This document shows positions 1-9,574 of a stretch of DNA of 64,000 bases, piece by piece. The stretch is from Papaver somniferum. Taxonomy: Eukaryota > Streptophyta > Magnoliopsida > Ranunculales > Papaveraceae. The stretch is from the NCBI RefSeq assembly GCF_003573695.1, contig NC_039363.1, forward strand, positions 130,431,302 to 130,495,301, read 5' to 3'. The notes under the pieces were generated by a model. The model did no database searches and had not been told where the DNA came from. It worked only from the letters and a program-made list of their open reading frames with translations. The stretch's first letter is position 1. Every line of letters begins with the position of its first letter. The position numbers were made by a program, and so were the translations under genes.

Positions 1-879
1 TGGCATGGCCGGATATGTGAATGTATCTCTGTGTCGTGCACGTGTACGACTTCATGTTGATAAATTCTTGCGGCTCGTAAAGCTTCGACAGTGATGATGT
101 TGAAATCAGAAATAACCTGGTTGAGGGAAGTGAAGGCACCCATGCTGGTAGTCCCCATGTGTAGCCTACTTTGATTGCATTGCCTTGAATCCCCTCCCAC
201 GGGATTTGATACAAGTTTATTATACTCTTTTGGATGTGATGTTGGGATGCTTGGAATATCACATGGACGAAATATTCTCTCTTTAGTTTCTGAAGTTGTT
301 TTCTCTGAGCAGGCTTGGGATCCGCCGCGGCCTCGTAAAGTATTGTAGGCGCCTTCTAGACAGAGAGGTGATGATATTCTTACGCTACACCCTTGAAGAG
401 TAGATAACCTTGTCGTAGCTTTGACTTTTTGGTTGGCCGTGTCTTCTGAGCTTTGACAGTGAAGGGATTCCGTGTAGAGCCTCAGTCTCCAAGTGTAGTT
501 TACATGTTTCTTGTATGGTCGGCGGGTTGACCATAATAAACATATCGCCATCTTGCATCTGTGTTGGTGACTTTATTACTTCTTCCATGTGAAACTAAAA
601 TATGGAGGAGTACATATTACCTTTGTAGTGATTGTTGCTATGTTGAAGCTCTGGCTGGTATCAACAAACGAGCAACAACAGTTCTTGGCAGCAGATGTGA
701 TCAGAAGAGACTACATTGTCGCAGGAAAAAAATAGGTCGGCTGGAATTGCATGGGCGTCCATGGAAGCAAAGGGATTGGCGGGATGCGTAAGCGAGTAAA
801 CTGTCCACGAACACGAGCTTTGGCGAGATGGATCAAAAAGTGGCCACGAATACGAACCTTGGTTGGCTGCGATCATGAT

Positions 880-1045
880 CCTTGACAGGGAGGAGTGGCG
901 GCTACGGAACGATCCTTGGCAGGGAGGATTGGCGGCTACGAAAAATCCTTGGAAGGGAGGAATGGCGGCTATGACACGATCCTTGGCAGGGAGGAGTGGC
1001 GGCAACGGCACGATCCTTGGCACGGAGGAGTGGTTGAAGAGGCTT
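880..1045. repeat. 34-bp minisatellite, about 5 copies
   Basis: The phrase CCTTGGCAGGGAGGAGTGG recurs with small changes at 880, 914, 947, 981 and 1015, so the period is 33-34 bp. Because 34 is not a multiple of three, ORFs through it in both strands are repeat artefacts. Confidence 0.85.
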
Positions 1046-1155
1046 CTGGAGCGAAACGTTGAAGCGGAGCTGCTCCTGGAGCGAAATATTGAAGCGTTCC
1101 TTGGATCGAAACATTGAATCGGAACGGCTTCTGGAGCGAAACGTTGAAGAGGTTG
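1046..1155. repeat. About 30-bp minisatellite, 4 copies
   Basis: Units of the form TGGAGCGAAACGTTGAAG recur about every 29-30 bp directly after the 34-bp array. The two arrays are different in sequence but contiguous. Confidence 0.75.
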
Positions 1156-1544
1156 TGGCCATGTCCGTCTGTGTTTTGGAAAGAACCTCTTGTTTCTCCA
1201 TTAAATCTATAATGGTAATGAGAAGGTTGGTTTCCTATGGCTTCTCCAGTCTCTCGTCCTGACGAATAAGTGGTGGCCGCCCTGGTGATGATTGGAGGCG
1301 TCATGCTCGAAGAAATATTAGGAGTAGCAGCGAATCTGGCTCTGGTAATAAGAAGCGTCACGTTAGAGGGGATACTTCCGATGTTATTCCCCCTTTTGCT
1401 CTCGTCCGATACAGCTACATACTCTATTCGCTTAGGGGCCTCTCCACAAAACTGAATTTTCAGGTTGTAAATCCGAGTTTATTGTGTGACGCAATCATGG
1501 CCACGAGAAGTACCCAATCATAATTTATCGTCTCTTTAACATAT

Positions 1545-2048
1545 CTATGTCGATCCGCGGCAAGGCGGAGAACCTTCAGTCCCCAGGCGTAATTCTCCTG
1601 AATCAATCTTTTCCTGGATAATGCACTTCAGAGCGTTGCATTCGTTGGTAGGATGATGAATAAACCTGTGATAGTGGTAATATCTTGAATCTAGCATCTC
1701 CTGATCAGTTGGTGGACGCCGTACCGAGGGTAGTTGGACCACCCCTTCTCGTACCCAAATTTCCAGTAACTCCAGGACTCTTCTGATAGGCAGCGGGAAA
1801 CGTGGATATTCTGGATCTGGCTTCTCTCGCGTCAGCGGTTGCTGTGGTGGGAGTTCTGGCAGGCTTTGGTAGAAGGCTCTTTTCGAAGGAGGAATTGACG
1901 CTTGCGCGATCATTGATTCATGAGCGGACCGTTTGCTTCTACCGTATTGATGAAGGGTAATTTCTCCTGAGAGGTCTGCATTAGTGGCGACAGTAGTAGT
2001 TGAATGGGCTGGATATTGCTCGTTTCCATAGGCGTCTCGGCAGACTTC
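1545..2048 (-). pseudogene. Gag-like reading frame of element I, downstream half
   Basis: The minus-strand frame is open from the H insertion point (2048) to a TAG at 1545-1547, about 167 codons. It shows a proline-rich stretch and then a Tat/gypsy-type linker: RRPPTDQEMLDSRYYHYHRF followed by HHPTNECNALKCIIQEKID, the Y-x-Y-H-R...HP-x2-x-C...LK...I pattern seen after gag in plant Ty3/gypsy polyproteins. The canonical gag core (PF03732, usually upstream) is not in either half, so this may already have been an internally deleted gag before H inserted. The frame is in register with 9187-9512 once one copy of the target duplication is discounted. Confidence 0.7.
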
Positions 2049-3590
2049 TGATAGACGCATTTATGTGTCTATTTTGTTCTCAATGTTATGTATTGTTAGA
2101 CTCGATTAAATACTTATTGTGTTATTTTATATTTTTGTAGATGTTTTTAGAAAAATAAGCTCTTGCGGCGAAATTGGCTCGAAAAGTGGTGTTTTACACC
2201 CTAGGATAGAGTACTAAAGACACCCCAGAAATGCACCGGAGGAACCTAGAAAAAGTGTTGGAAACACCCCAAAAAAATTACTAAAGGCACCCCAAGGGAC
2301 ATGTGTTATTCGGACTCCAACAACGGATAAGGGGGCGACCACTGGATAAGGGGTGACCTTCTTCACAAATTCAAAAAAATATTTTGGCGGAAAAATATTT
2401 ACTCTTCACTGGCAGATTTTCTCGATTGCATTTGGACGTGATTTTGTGCGATTCAATCGCTGAAACTTTGTGGAAAGATGTAATATATCATAACAGAGCT
2501 GGTATGGGTGATTGTTTCGACTGAATTTCGCTGGATAATCACGTGGAAGAAATCAGGGCAACACGGGTTTGAAAATGATATTCACGGATTTTCAGCAAGT
2601 TTGATGTGTGCTGCTCGTGTTTGGATGACACTTAGTCATTGAAGATGCGTGTAGAAGCTAAATAAGGGAGTATCAGAAGCTGTTTACGCGTGGAGAATCA
2701 TTTCAGGGAAGAAAATATTTTCTTTTAACACCGAGTAATGGAGGATCATGGAGAGTTAATGAGCGTGATTTCTTGTCGCTGTTGGGTATAAATAGGTTCC
2801 CTGGGTGTCCTGGAAGTGGTGTCGAGAGTTTTGGGTCGATAGGAGAGCTCAGGAGCGAGAAATCAAGAGTTGATGAAACACTGTTTCTGCTCATGCTGAT
2901 GATGAAGAACACCAAGAACATGAAGAACAGACTCGCAGGGACAATCGTTTATCAACAGTAAAACAGACTCACAGGCGTGGGTCGTAGGTGTGGGTCTTAG
3001 AACCACGGCGACAATAACACTTCTCTTTTATCGTTCTTTTGTGACGCTTCCTGTGGGTCGCACATTAGCTGTTTACACCATTTTCTCTTCTTCTCTTCAT
3101 TGTAAACACCATTTGAGCAATAAATAAATATTTTGAGCGTGTTTTTATCATGATGAGCTAAACCCAACACTGGGACGACGGAGGAGGGTGAATTTCATAC
3201 ACGGATAAATTTATTTTATTCCTTTTTTATGACTTTGCATTAATTTAAAATTGAAATATGATTTGAATTAATTGGTTGTTATTTAATTTGATGATGTATG
3301 CTTAGGTGTTTTGATACATCATGCTTAGGACTTACAATCGATGTTTTGAGAATCTATCTTGGCAAAATCAGAGTCCATGTTAATTTTATTGAGTTTTAAA
3401 TTGTCAAAGAATATATGAATGAACCCTGTGTAGTGAATTCAGCCAAATACTTAGTCCCAGTACCTCTCGCCCATTGTTAATATTTTTTGTATATATATAT
3501 TTTTTTTAAATCTAAAAATTCCATTTCCTTCACAAGTCTGAAACGAATCTTTTTACCACTATCACTACAACAACTTTTGGAAAAACATCA
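2049..3590 (+). repeat. 5' LTR of element H
   Basis: 1542 bp, TG...CA ends, 97-98% like the 3' copy by eye over the start. It contains a canonical TATA box at 2787-2796 and AATAAATAAATA near 3119-3130 that could serve as a polyadenylation signal, giving a long U3 (about 760 bp). Small ORFs such as 2703-2921 recur in both LTRs only because the LTRs are copies. Confidence 0.93.
2787..2796 (+). promoter_or_regulatory. TATA box of H 5' LTR
   Basis: TATAAATAGG preceded by GTTGGG, a good plant core-promoter match. The same motif is at 8385-8394 in the 3' LTR. It predicts transcription starting about 25-35 bp downstream. Confidence 0.7.
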
Positions 3591-3595
3591 AATTT

Positions 3596-3613
3596 TGGCG
3601 CCGCTGACGCGGA
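3596..3613 (+). other. Primer binding site of H
   Basis: TGGCGCCGCTGACGCGGA lies just inside the 5' LTR. TGGCGCCG plus a G/C-rich continuation is the tRNA-Asp-type PBS used by Athila-group plant elements; here it deviates from the usual GTTGCCGGGGA form after the first eight bases. Confidence 0.75.
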
Positions 3614-4689
3614 TTTGTGCTTAGGTAGAATTTTTAGGTTTTTTTTTTTATTTCATTTGTTCTTTTTACGTTTCTTTGGGCGTGTCTTTGTATTACAGGT
3701 TTGAAGTTGGATACTAAAGACTTGGAATCAAAGCTTAAAGCTAAAAGAGAAGGAAAAAGACAAAGCAAAAAAAAAGAAGGGAAGAACGAACGAAAGAAAA
3801 AATTAAAAAAAAAAGAGAGAGAGAGAATTTATTTATTTATTTATTATTATTTTTTTAGAGACCTTACATTTTTTGTAATTATTATTTATTTTTTTTCTTT
3901 TCTTTTGCACTTTATTTGGACTTTGGACTTGGACAATTTTTTTTTTTTAAACCCTAAGGAAGGGTACATTAAATATAAAACTGTTTGCAGGGATGGACGA
4001 CGATTACAATATCGCCTCGGACCCTCGGGTTCGCACATGACATAAGATTCGTGGCCCGAGTCGACTTCAGCGGTTCTGCGCCCGTCTGGTACGGGAGGTA
4101 AGCTTTCGAAACACCCGCGAATCCCCTGTCAGCGGGTTTATTGTATGCCTTAAGGTGAATATATGCTGAGGATTTGAATACGGTTGTTTTAATTTCCTAG
4201 TAAAGGGCAAGGCCTGGCCAAATTAAGATAAGGACTCGGATTTCATCACCGTTTCCTTCTTGCCCGCTTTAGGAAAACGAAACCAAACGCGAACCTAAGC
4301 TTAAAATTTTGACTAGAACGAGACCTATAGGGTAAAGAGCTTAGTAGGAAAGTCGTTCGAAAAATATTGGTTACTCTTTTAGCATACTTCGAAGTTCATG
4401 ATGGTTTCTGTGAGTTGAATGCGTGATTGCGCCGCCTTGTGATAGCGGTGAGGCCTTGGGTATCAAAGCTCCACTGAGCTTCCCTCGCCTCAATTCAACT
4501 TACTTTGACTCGGATTGATTCCGGAGGGGTTTGCTTAAATTGTAACGAATTCCCTTTCGAAGGATTAGAAGCTGGTCTAGAAAACAATCTAAGTGGAGCC
4601 ATCATGATTTTTGTTTGCTAGATTCTATAGGTTTGATTTGGTCGAGTCAGCCTTGTTTGTGATTGTGTAGAATTCCCTTGCAATTAAGA
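3614..4689 (+). other. Leader of element H
   Basis: About 1.1 kb between PBS and ORF. It holds A-rich, GA and TTTA low-complexity runs (3760-3960), a 15-codon upstream ORF (ATG 3993, TGA 4038-4040), and an AGGTAAGC splice-donor-like site at about 4097 followed by a T-rich tract and TTAAG directly before the ORF start. A leader intron is therefore possible but unproven. The 114-codon ORF at 3701-4045 is low-complexity and not credible. Confidence 0.5.
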
Positions 4690-6417
4690 ATGTCGAAATG
4701 GTATGATAGAAGCCAATACAATGATTATCGACCTGAATTTGAATATGGACATCATCCTTTCTATGACCATGTTGGGAATAGTGGTTGGGAACGCCATCCT
4801 TTTCCAGGTTATGGTTCATACCATAGTGAGCCCAATTACTATCCACACGCGAATTGGTCTTACGAGCAAGAAAATCAGGAACATTATAGTACTAGTTACG
4901 CGTTTTTGGAAAATTACTTAAAAACTAGTCCCGCTTATGATATTTCTGAACCCGTTCCTTCTCTAGAAGAGACCCAACAACGGATTAAAAGGACGTATAA
5001 ACGTTTAGTTGCAATGAATAGTTTAAAAGAAGAGTGTACACGGTATTCTGAGATGATAAACGAGAGTAGTGAACGTATAAGTGTTATGCTCACTGAAATT
5101 CAGGCACGTCTAGAGGCAGAAAATGAACAGTTAGCTAATGCTGCTCGAAATGATCTAAATTTCCAAAATAGTATTTCTAATTCTACCCTTGATATCAATA
5201 GTGAATATTTTCCTAATTTAGACGACGAGGTTAGAATAAAAGGCACTACTTATTTAGATAAGGTTCAATCATCTTCGTACTATTATGATGAGGATAGTAG
5301 TAATGAAAAATCTGAAATGTGTAGGCATAGTGATCAGGAATCTATTAATCCAATTGAGCTTTATAATGATTCTAGTTCAACTCCAAATAATTTTCATGAT
5401 TATTCACCTATTCAAAAGGACGAGGATTTGATTAGGGATACCACCGTTTTAGACGATGTAGTTTTTTCTTTTGATTACGAAGCCGATAATGCTTTAGAGG
5501 AACGGGTTTATTCCGAAAATGTTGTTTTAGAGTCTAGCGACTTAGAAAAAATTGTCTTAGACGAAGAAAATGAACTCGTAGAGCTATTAAATATGAGTAA
5601 GGATGTGTCGCTTGAGTATAACCTCGAAGGAGCAATTGATTATTTTCAGGATTCCAATGATCTAGAAATTAAGGAAATTGTAGCTAGTCTATCTAGAGAT
5701 ACCCAAAAATCTAAGTTTGGGGGTGATTATCATTCTCCTTGTGCCATACCTTTAGATCTTACAAAGATCCCTCATTTTGGACTTGATATCTCTGCCTCGA
5801 CCATTTTACAAGATTACCTTCATACTCGTTTTCCCGAACCTAATGATGTCCAGGAAGAAGTTCAGTCATTGGAAACCCATCCTATGGTTGATGTGGTTTT
5901 CCCAGGCAATAATACCAAGATTGAATTTGTTTTCCCACCAAATAGTTTGCTTCCAATTGTAGGAACGTATAAATTTCAAATGTGTCACTTATTAAGTTCT
6001 GAGACTAAGCCTAAGTACTTTAGTTTGATAGAATCGACACATTTTCTTAAGAATGACCACTACTCTCATTGTGGTCAGTTATGTAAGTCAAACCTGATTG
6101 ACTTAGAGGATCCTCAATTATTTAGGTTATTGTTTTGTGCTTCTAAGTTCTTATTTGAGTTTTTCCAGACTCTAGGACCTAATGATTCGGATCCCACCTA
6201 TGAAGAAACGCAACCAATGAAAATATTTTATTTAGACCCTTTCATAGAACCTGAACCTGAACCACAATTAGATATAAATATCTTAATCAGGAAACTAGAT
6301 AAGGGCATGCTATCCTTGTTCACTTTCTTGGGTTATTGTAGTTTCCTTTGGTCAGCTCTTTTTGGTTTTGAAGACCCACAATTATTTCGACTGTTACTTT
6401 TTGATTCTATGAGATGA
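4690..6417 (+). CDS. 575-aa retroelement protein of unknown function
   Basis: I chose the ATG at 4690 (MSKWYDRSQY...); the open frame extends 9 codons upstream but without ATG. It ends TGA at 6415-6417. The first ~80 residues are rich in Y, H, W, P and G (GWERHPFPGYGSYH), similar in flavour to the linker after gag in Athila-type polyproteins. Residues about 85-150 are predicted helical/coiled coil (LEETQQRIKRTYKRL, ISVMLTEIQARLEAENEQLA). The middle is highly acidic and Asn/Ser-rich. The C-terminal third carries two copies of an EDPQLFRLL motif (about residues 474-482 and 559-567) around a PEPEPQLD stretch. No catalytic or zinc-knuckle motif is visible. The frame is uninterrupted over 575 codons while the element lacks pol, so it may have been kept by selection. 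It could be a structural (gag-like) or accessory protein. Confidence 0.75.
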   Translation: MSKWYDRSQYNDYRPEFEYGHHPFYDHVGNSGWERHPFPGYGSYHSEPNYYPHANWSYEQENQEHYSTSYAFLENYLKTSPAYDISEPVPSLEETQQRIKRTYKRLVAMNSLKEECTRYSEMINESSERISVMLTEIQARLEAENEQLANAARNDLNFQNSISNSTLDINSEYFPNLDDEVRIKGTTYLDKVQSSSYYYDEDSSNEKSEMCRHSDQESINPIELYNDSSSTPNNFHDYSPIQKDEDLIRDTTVLDDVVFSFDYEADNALEERVYSENVVLESSDLEKIVLDEENELVELLNMSKDVSLEYNLEGAIDYFQDSNDLEIKEIVASLSRDTQKSKFGGDYHSPCAIPLDLTKIPHFGLDISASTILQDYLHTRFPEPNDVQEEVQSLETHPMVDVVFPGNNTKIEFVFPPNSLLPIVGTYKFQMCHLLSSETKPKYFSLIESTHFLKNDHYSHCGQLCKSNLIDLEDPQLFRLLFCASKFLFEFFQTLGPNDSDPTYEETQPMKIFYLDPFIEPEPEPQLDINILIRKLDKGMLSLFTFLGYCSFLWSALFGFEDPQLFRLLLFDSMR

Positions 6418-7621
6418 CTAATTCCTTCCGATGTCTGGCTGAAGACTTTTAAACTTAGCTCTTCTTGGGAGGTAACCCAATCTCATGCAACACAGTAATA
6501 TCTTTACTTAACTCTTTTGCTTCAAATAGTAACAATTTCTCTCCTTGTTCATGCTTTTAATTTTATCTTTAGAACATTGAGGACAATGTTAGATTTAAGT
6601 TTGGGGGTATGGGAGAAACTTTTCAATTACATAATAAATAAATAAACTTCAGAGCCTAGAAATTTATGCTTATTAAGGTTGGCACTAACCAATCTAAGTG
6701 GATGGGAACATCTTGGTTATAGGAGTTGAGGAACCAATCTGATTAGATGGAAACATCGAAAGAGTCTATTCACAAAAGCAAAGAGCTCAGGTGTTAGTAA
6801 TAACATGATAGTTTCACCATATCTCGTTGTGTCCTTTTCACTTCTATTCTTATTTTGTTTTGTTTTTAAACTATGTTTCTCTAAGAGAGTAGGTGGGGCC
6901 CACGATTCAAGTTGTTACCACTGTTAGGGTGGAATAGAGTGATTGAGATACCAAAAAAAAAAAGACCATACCAATTAGACCAATCGGAATAAACATTAAC
7001 ACTTGGATAGCAATATGTGTGTGTTCTCCCTGTCTCCGTCGCCTAAGCAAGCGTGGAATGCAGGACCCGTGGGAACTATCATGTAATCTGCTGATAAGAA
7101 GCATGTGCTCGGATCCAAAAGAACTATTCATGCCGTTAATCAAAAAAAAAAATTGTTCTATGTAGTCAATCACTGGTTCCCTTGTATATGCCAGTGTGTT
7201 GATATTAGGCAGACCGGTATCTCAGTCCATTAGGATAGGTTCATCCTAGTAGTGGCCTTCAGACAGATATGGGAAACACCGTTCACCTAGTAAACATCAA
7301 AACCATCTATATTTTTCTATATCCATCTCATTATCTATCTATGTGATTAGTTTTGACTCCGGTTATGATGTCCATAGTGAAACTATCTGAGTAGAGCTCT
7401 GTCACTCATATATGAATTTTGGAATTTCGCATCAGGGTACTTCCTCCTATAGTCAATGTTTGTATGCCAACCAAGGAGATTCTTTAGTGCCTTCCAAGGT
7501 TCTGCGTAGATAGCTAGGTTTTGGAGTAAATGGTTTTTTGTGGGTACACCTCTGATAAACCCACCCGAGATTAACTCGGTCACTTTTCAAAAATAAATTT
7601 TGCTCGAGGACTAGCAAATAA
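6418..7621 (+). other. 3' non-coding region of H
   Basis: No credible ORF. It begins with a GGGAGGTAACCCA motif (6470-6482) often seen downstream of the last ORF in dicot Athila-type elements, then ACATTGAGGACAATGTTAG (6573-6591) directly before a first PPT-like tract. The remaining 1 kb has no recognised feature. Confidence 0.5.
6596..6610 (+). other. Second, upstream PPT-like tract in H
   Basis: TAAGTTTGGGGGTAT, identical over 15 bp to the true PPT at 7622-7636, but 1,026 bp upstream of it. It follows ACATTGAGGACAATGT. It could act as an extra plus-strand priming site, or be a fossil of an older LTR boundary. Confidence 0.6.
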
Positions 7622-7637
7622 TAAGTTTGGGGGTATT
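7622..7637 (+). other. Polypurine tract of H
   Basis: TAAGTTTGGGGGTATT directly abuts the 3' LTR (TGATAG at 7638). A G5 run preceding the LTR by a few bases is the expected plus-strand primer site of Ty3/gypsy elements. Confidence 0.8.
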
Positions 7638-9186
7638 TGATAGACGCATTTATGTGTCTATTTTGTTCTCAATGTTCTGTATTTTTAGAATCGATTAAAT
7701 ACTTATTGTGTTATTTTATATTTTTGTAGATGTTTTTGGAAAAATAAGCTCTTGCGGCGAAATTGGCTCGAAAAGTGGTATTTTACACCCTAGGATAGAG
7801 TACTAAAGACACCCCAGAAATGCACCGGAGGAACCCAGAAAAAGTGTTGGAAACACCCCAGAAAAATTACTAAAGGCACCCCAAGGGACGTGTTATTCGG
7901 ACTCCAACAACGGATAAGGGGGCGACCACTGGATAAGGGGTGACCTTCTTCACAAATTCAAAAAAATATTTTGGCGGGAAAATATTTACTCTTCACTGGC
8001 AGATTTTCTCGATTGCATTTGGACGTGATTTTGTGCGATTCAATCGCTGAAACTTTGTGGAAAGATGTAATATATCATAACAGAGCTGGTATGGGTGATT
8101 GTTTCGACTGAATTTCGCTGGATAATCACGTGGAAGAAATCAGGGCAACACGGGTTTGAAAATGATATTCACGGATTTTCAACAAGTTTGATGTGTGCTG
8201 CTCGTGTTTGGATGACACTTAGTCATTGAAGATGCGTGTAGAAGCTAAATAAGGGAGTATCAGAAGCTGTTTACGCGTGGAGAATCATTTCAGGGAAGAA
8301 AATATTCGGAAAATATTTTCTTTTAACACCGAGTAATGGAGGATCATGGAGAGTTAATGAGCGTGATTTCTTGTCGCTGTTGGGTATAAATAGGTTCCCT
8401 GGGTGTCCTAGAAGTGGTGTCGAGAGTTTGGGGTCGATAGGAGAGATTAGGAGCGAGAAATCAAGAGTTGATGAAACAATGTTTCTGCTCCTGCTGATGA
8501 TGAAGAACACCAAGAACACGAAGAACAGACTCGCAGGGACAGTCGTTTATCAACAGTGAAACAGACTCACAGGCGTGGGTCGTAGGTGTGGGTCTTAGAA
8601 CCACCGCCACAATAGCACTTCTCTTTTATCGTTCTTTTGTGACGCTTCATGTGGGTCGCACATTAGCTGTTTACACCATTTTCTCTTCTTCTCTTCATTG
8701 TAAACACCATTTGAGCAATAAATAAATATTTTGAGCGTGTTTTTATCATGATGAGCTAAACCCAACACTGGTACGACGGAGGAGGGTGAATTTCATACAC
8801 GGGTAAATTTATTTTATTCTTTTTTATGACTTTTGCATTAATTTAAAATTGAAATATGATTTGAATTAATTGGTTGTTATTTAATTTGATGATGTATGCT
8901 TAGCTTAGGTGTTTTGATACATCATGCTTAGGACTTACAATCGACGTTTTGAGAATCTATCTTGGCAAAATCAGAGTCCATGTTAATTTTATTGAGTTTT
9001 AAATTGTCAAAGAATATATGAATGAACCCTGTGTAGTGAATTCGGACAAATCCTTAGTCCCAGTACCTCTCGCCCATTGTTAATATTTTTTGTATATATA
9101 TTTAAATCTAAAAATTCCATTTCCTTCACAAGTCTGAGACGAATCTTTTTACCACTATCACTACAACAACTTTTGGGAAAACATCA
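7638..9186 (+). repeat. 3' LTR of element H
   Basis: 1549 bp, same ends as the 5' LTR. It differs mainly by scattered substitutions, an extra ATTCGGAAAAT-like insertion near 8305, and a shorter TA run near 9097. TATA box at 8385-8394. It is followed by the target duplication ACTTC. Confidence 0.93.
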
Positions 9187-9512
9187 ACTTCCCCTTCCTC
9201 GGGTACCCCTCTCTTAGGTAAAGCGGTCGTGGCTGCAGATTGTTGGACAAATCTTTGAACATCCGCAAGGGTTTGGAGATAAATGTTTTCCAACAAAGCC
9301 TCATAGGCCTGCTCTTTATCATTGTCCTGTAGATACTGTGGCACACATGGCAAGTTTCCTTCCTTGGTCTCGTGAAACTGTCTTGGCCCTCTGTCGTCGA
9401 CAGAATCCAATTGGCTGCTCTTCCTCTGCTCTCGTGTGACATGGCTACATGATCCGTCTGTGTCTTCGTCGGTAGAAGTAAATGCCTTGGCCAAAGACTG
9501 GACGTCCTTCAC
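9187..9512 (-). pseudogene. Gag-like reading frame of element I, upstream half
   Basis: Open minus-strand frame of about 108 codons from ATG at 9512-9510 to the H insertion at 9187. It is acidic and polar, with a helical stretch (YEALLENIYLQTLADVQRFV) and no recognisable enzyme motif. It lies about 60 bp downstream of the PBS-like sequence of the 5' LTR, the normal place for gag. The GAA codon at 9191-9189 is duplicated at 2048-2046 by the ACTTC target duplication, which keeps both halves in one frame. Beyond 9186 the track reading frame runs into H's LTR and is not gag. Confidence 0.65.
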
Positions 9513-9574
9513 ATTATCTTGGAAATTGGTGAGATCTTTCTAACAGGTATTTGCTGATTCTTTCCACGATCGCC

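Larger units (their letters stand above)
1..1544 (-). other. Post-gag part of element I, no intact gene
   Basis: This stretch continues element I downstream of its gag stop (TAG, 1545-1547). Short open stretches exist on the minus strand (for example 385-588, 67 codons, and an open frame through about 290-1), but none carries a motif I recognise. I see no protease (DTG/DSG), RT or integrase signature. Two minisatellites (880-1045 and 1046-1155) occupy its middle and explain several of the overlapping ORFs. Function: none supported. Confidence 0.4.
2049..9186 (+). mobile_element. Complete non-autonomous LTR retrotransposon H (Athila-like signals)
   Basis: Two near-identical LTRs (2049-3590 and 7638-9186) both begin TGATAGACGC and end AAAACATCA. 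They are flanked by a perfect 5-bp target duplication, ACTTC (2044-2048 and 9187-9191). A PBS TGGCGCCGCTGACGCGGA lies 5 bp inside the 5' LTR, and a purine-rich TAAGTTTGGGGGTAT abuts the 3' LTR. The internal region (4.0 kb) encodes one 575-codon ORF and no protease, RT, RNase H or integrase, so mobilisation would need enzymes from a partner. In the first ~290 bp the LTRs differ at about 7 bases plus a 2-bp indel, so insertion is fairly recent. The PBS and 3' context resemble Athila-group elements; that assignment is inference. Confidence 0.93.

Noticed and set aside
2703..2961. ORFs 2703-2921 and 2773-2961, repeated at 8271-8559
   Set aside because: They lie in the two LTRs of H around the TATA box; duplicated only because LTRs are copies.
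3701..4045. 114-codon ORF in the leader of H
   Set aside because: Runs of K, E and F from A-rich, GA and TTTA low-complexity DNA.
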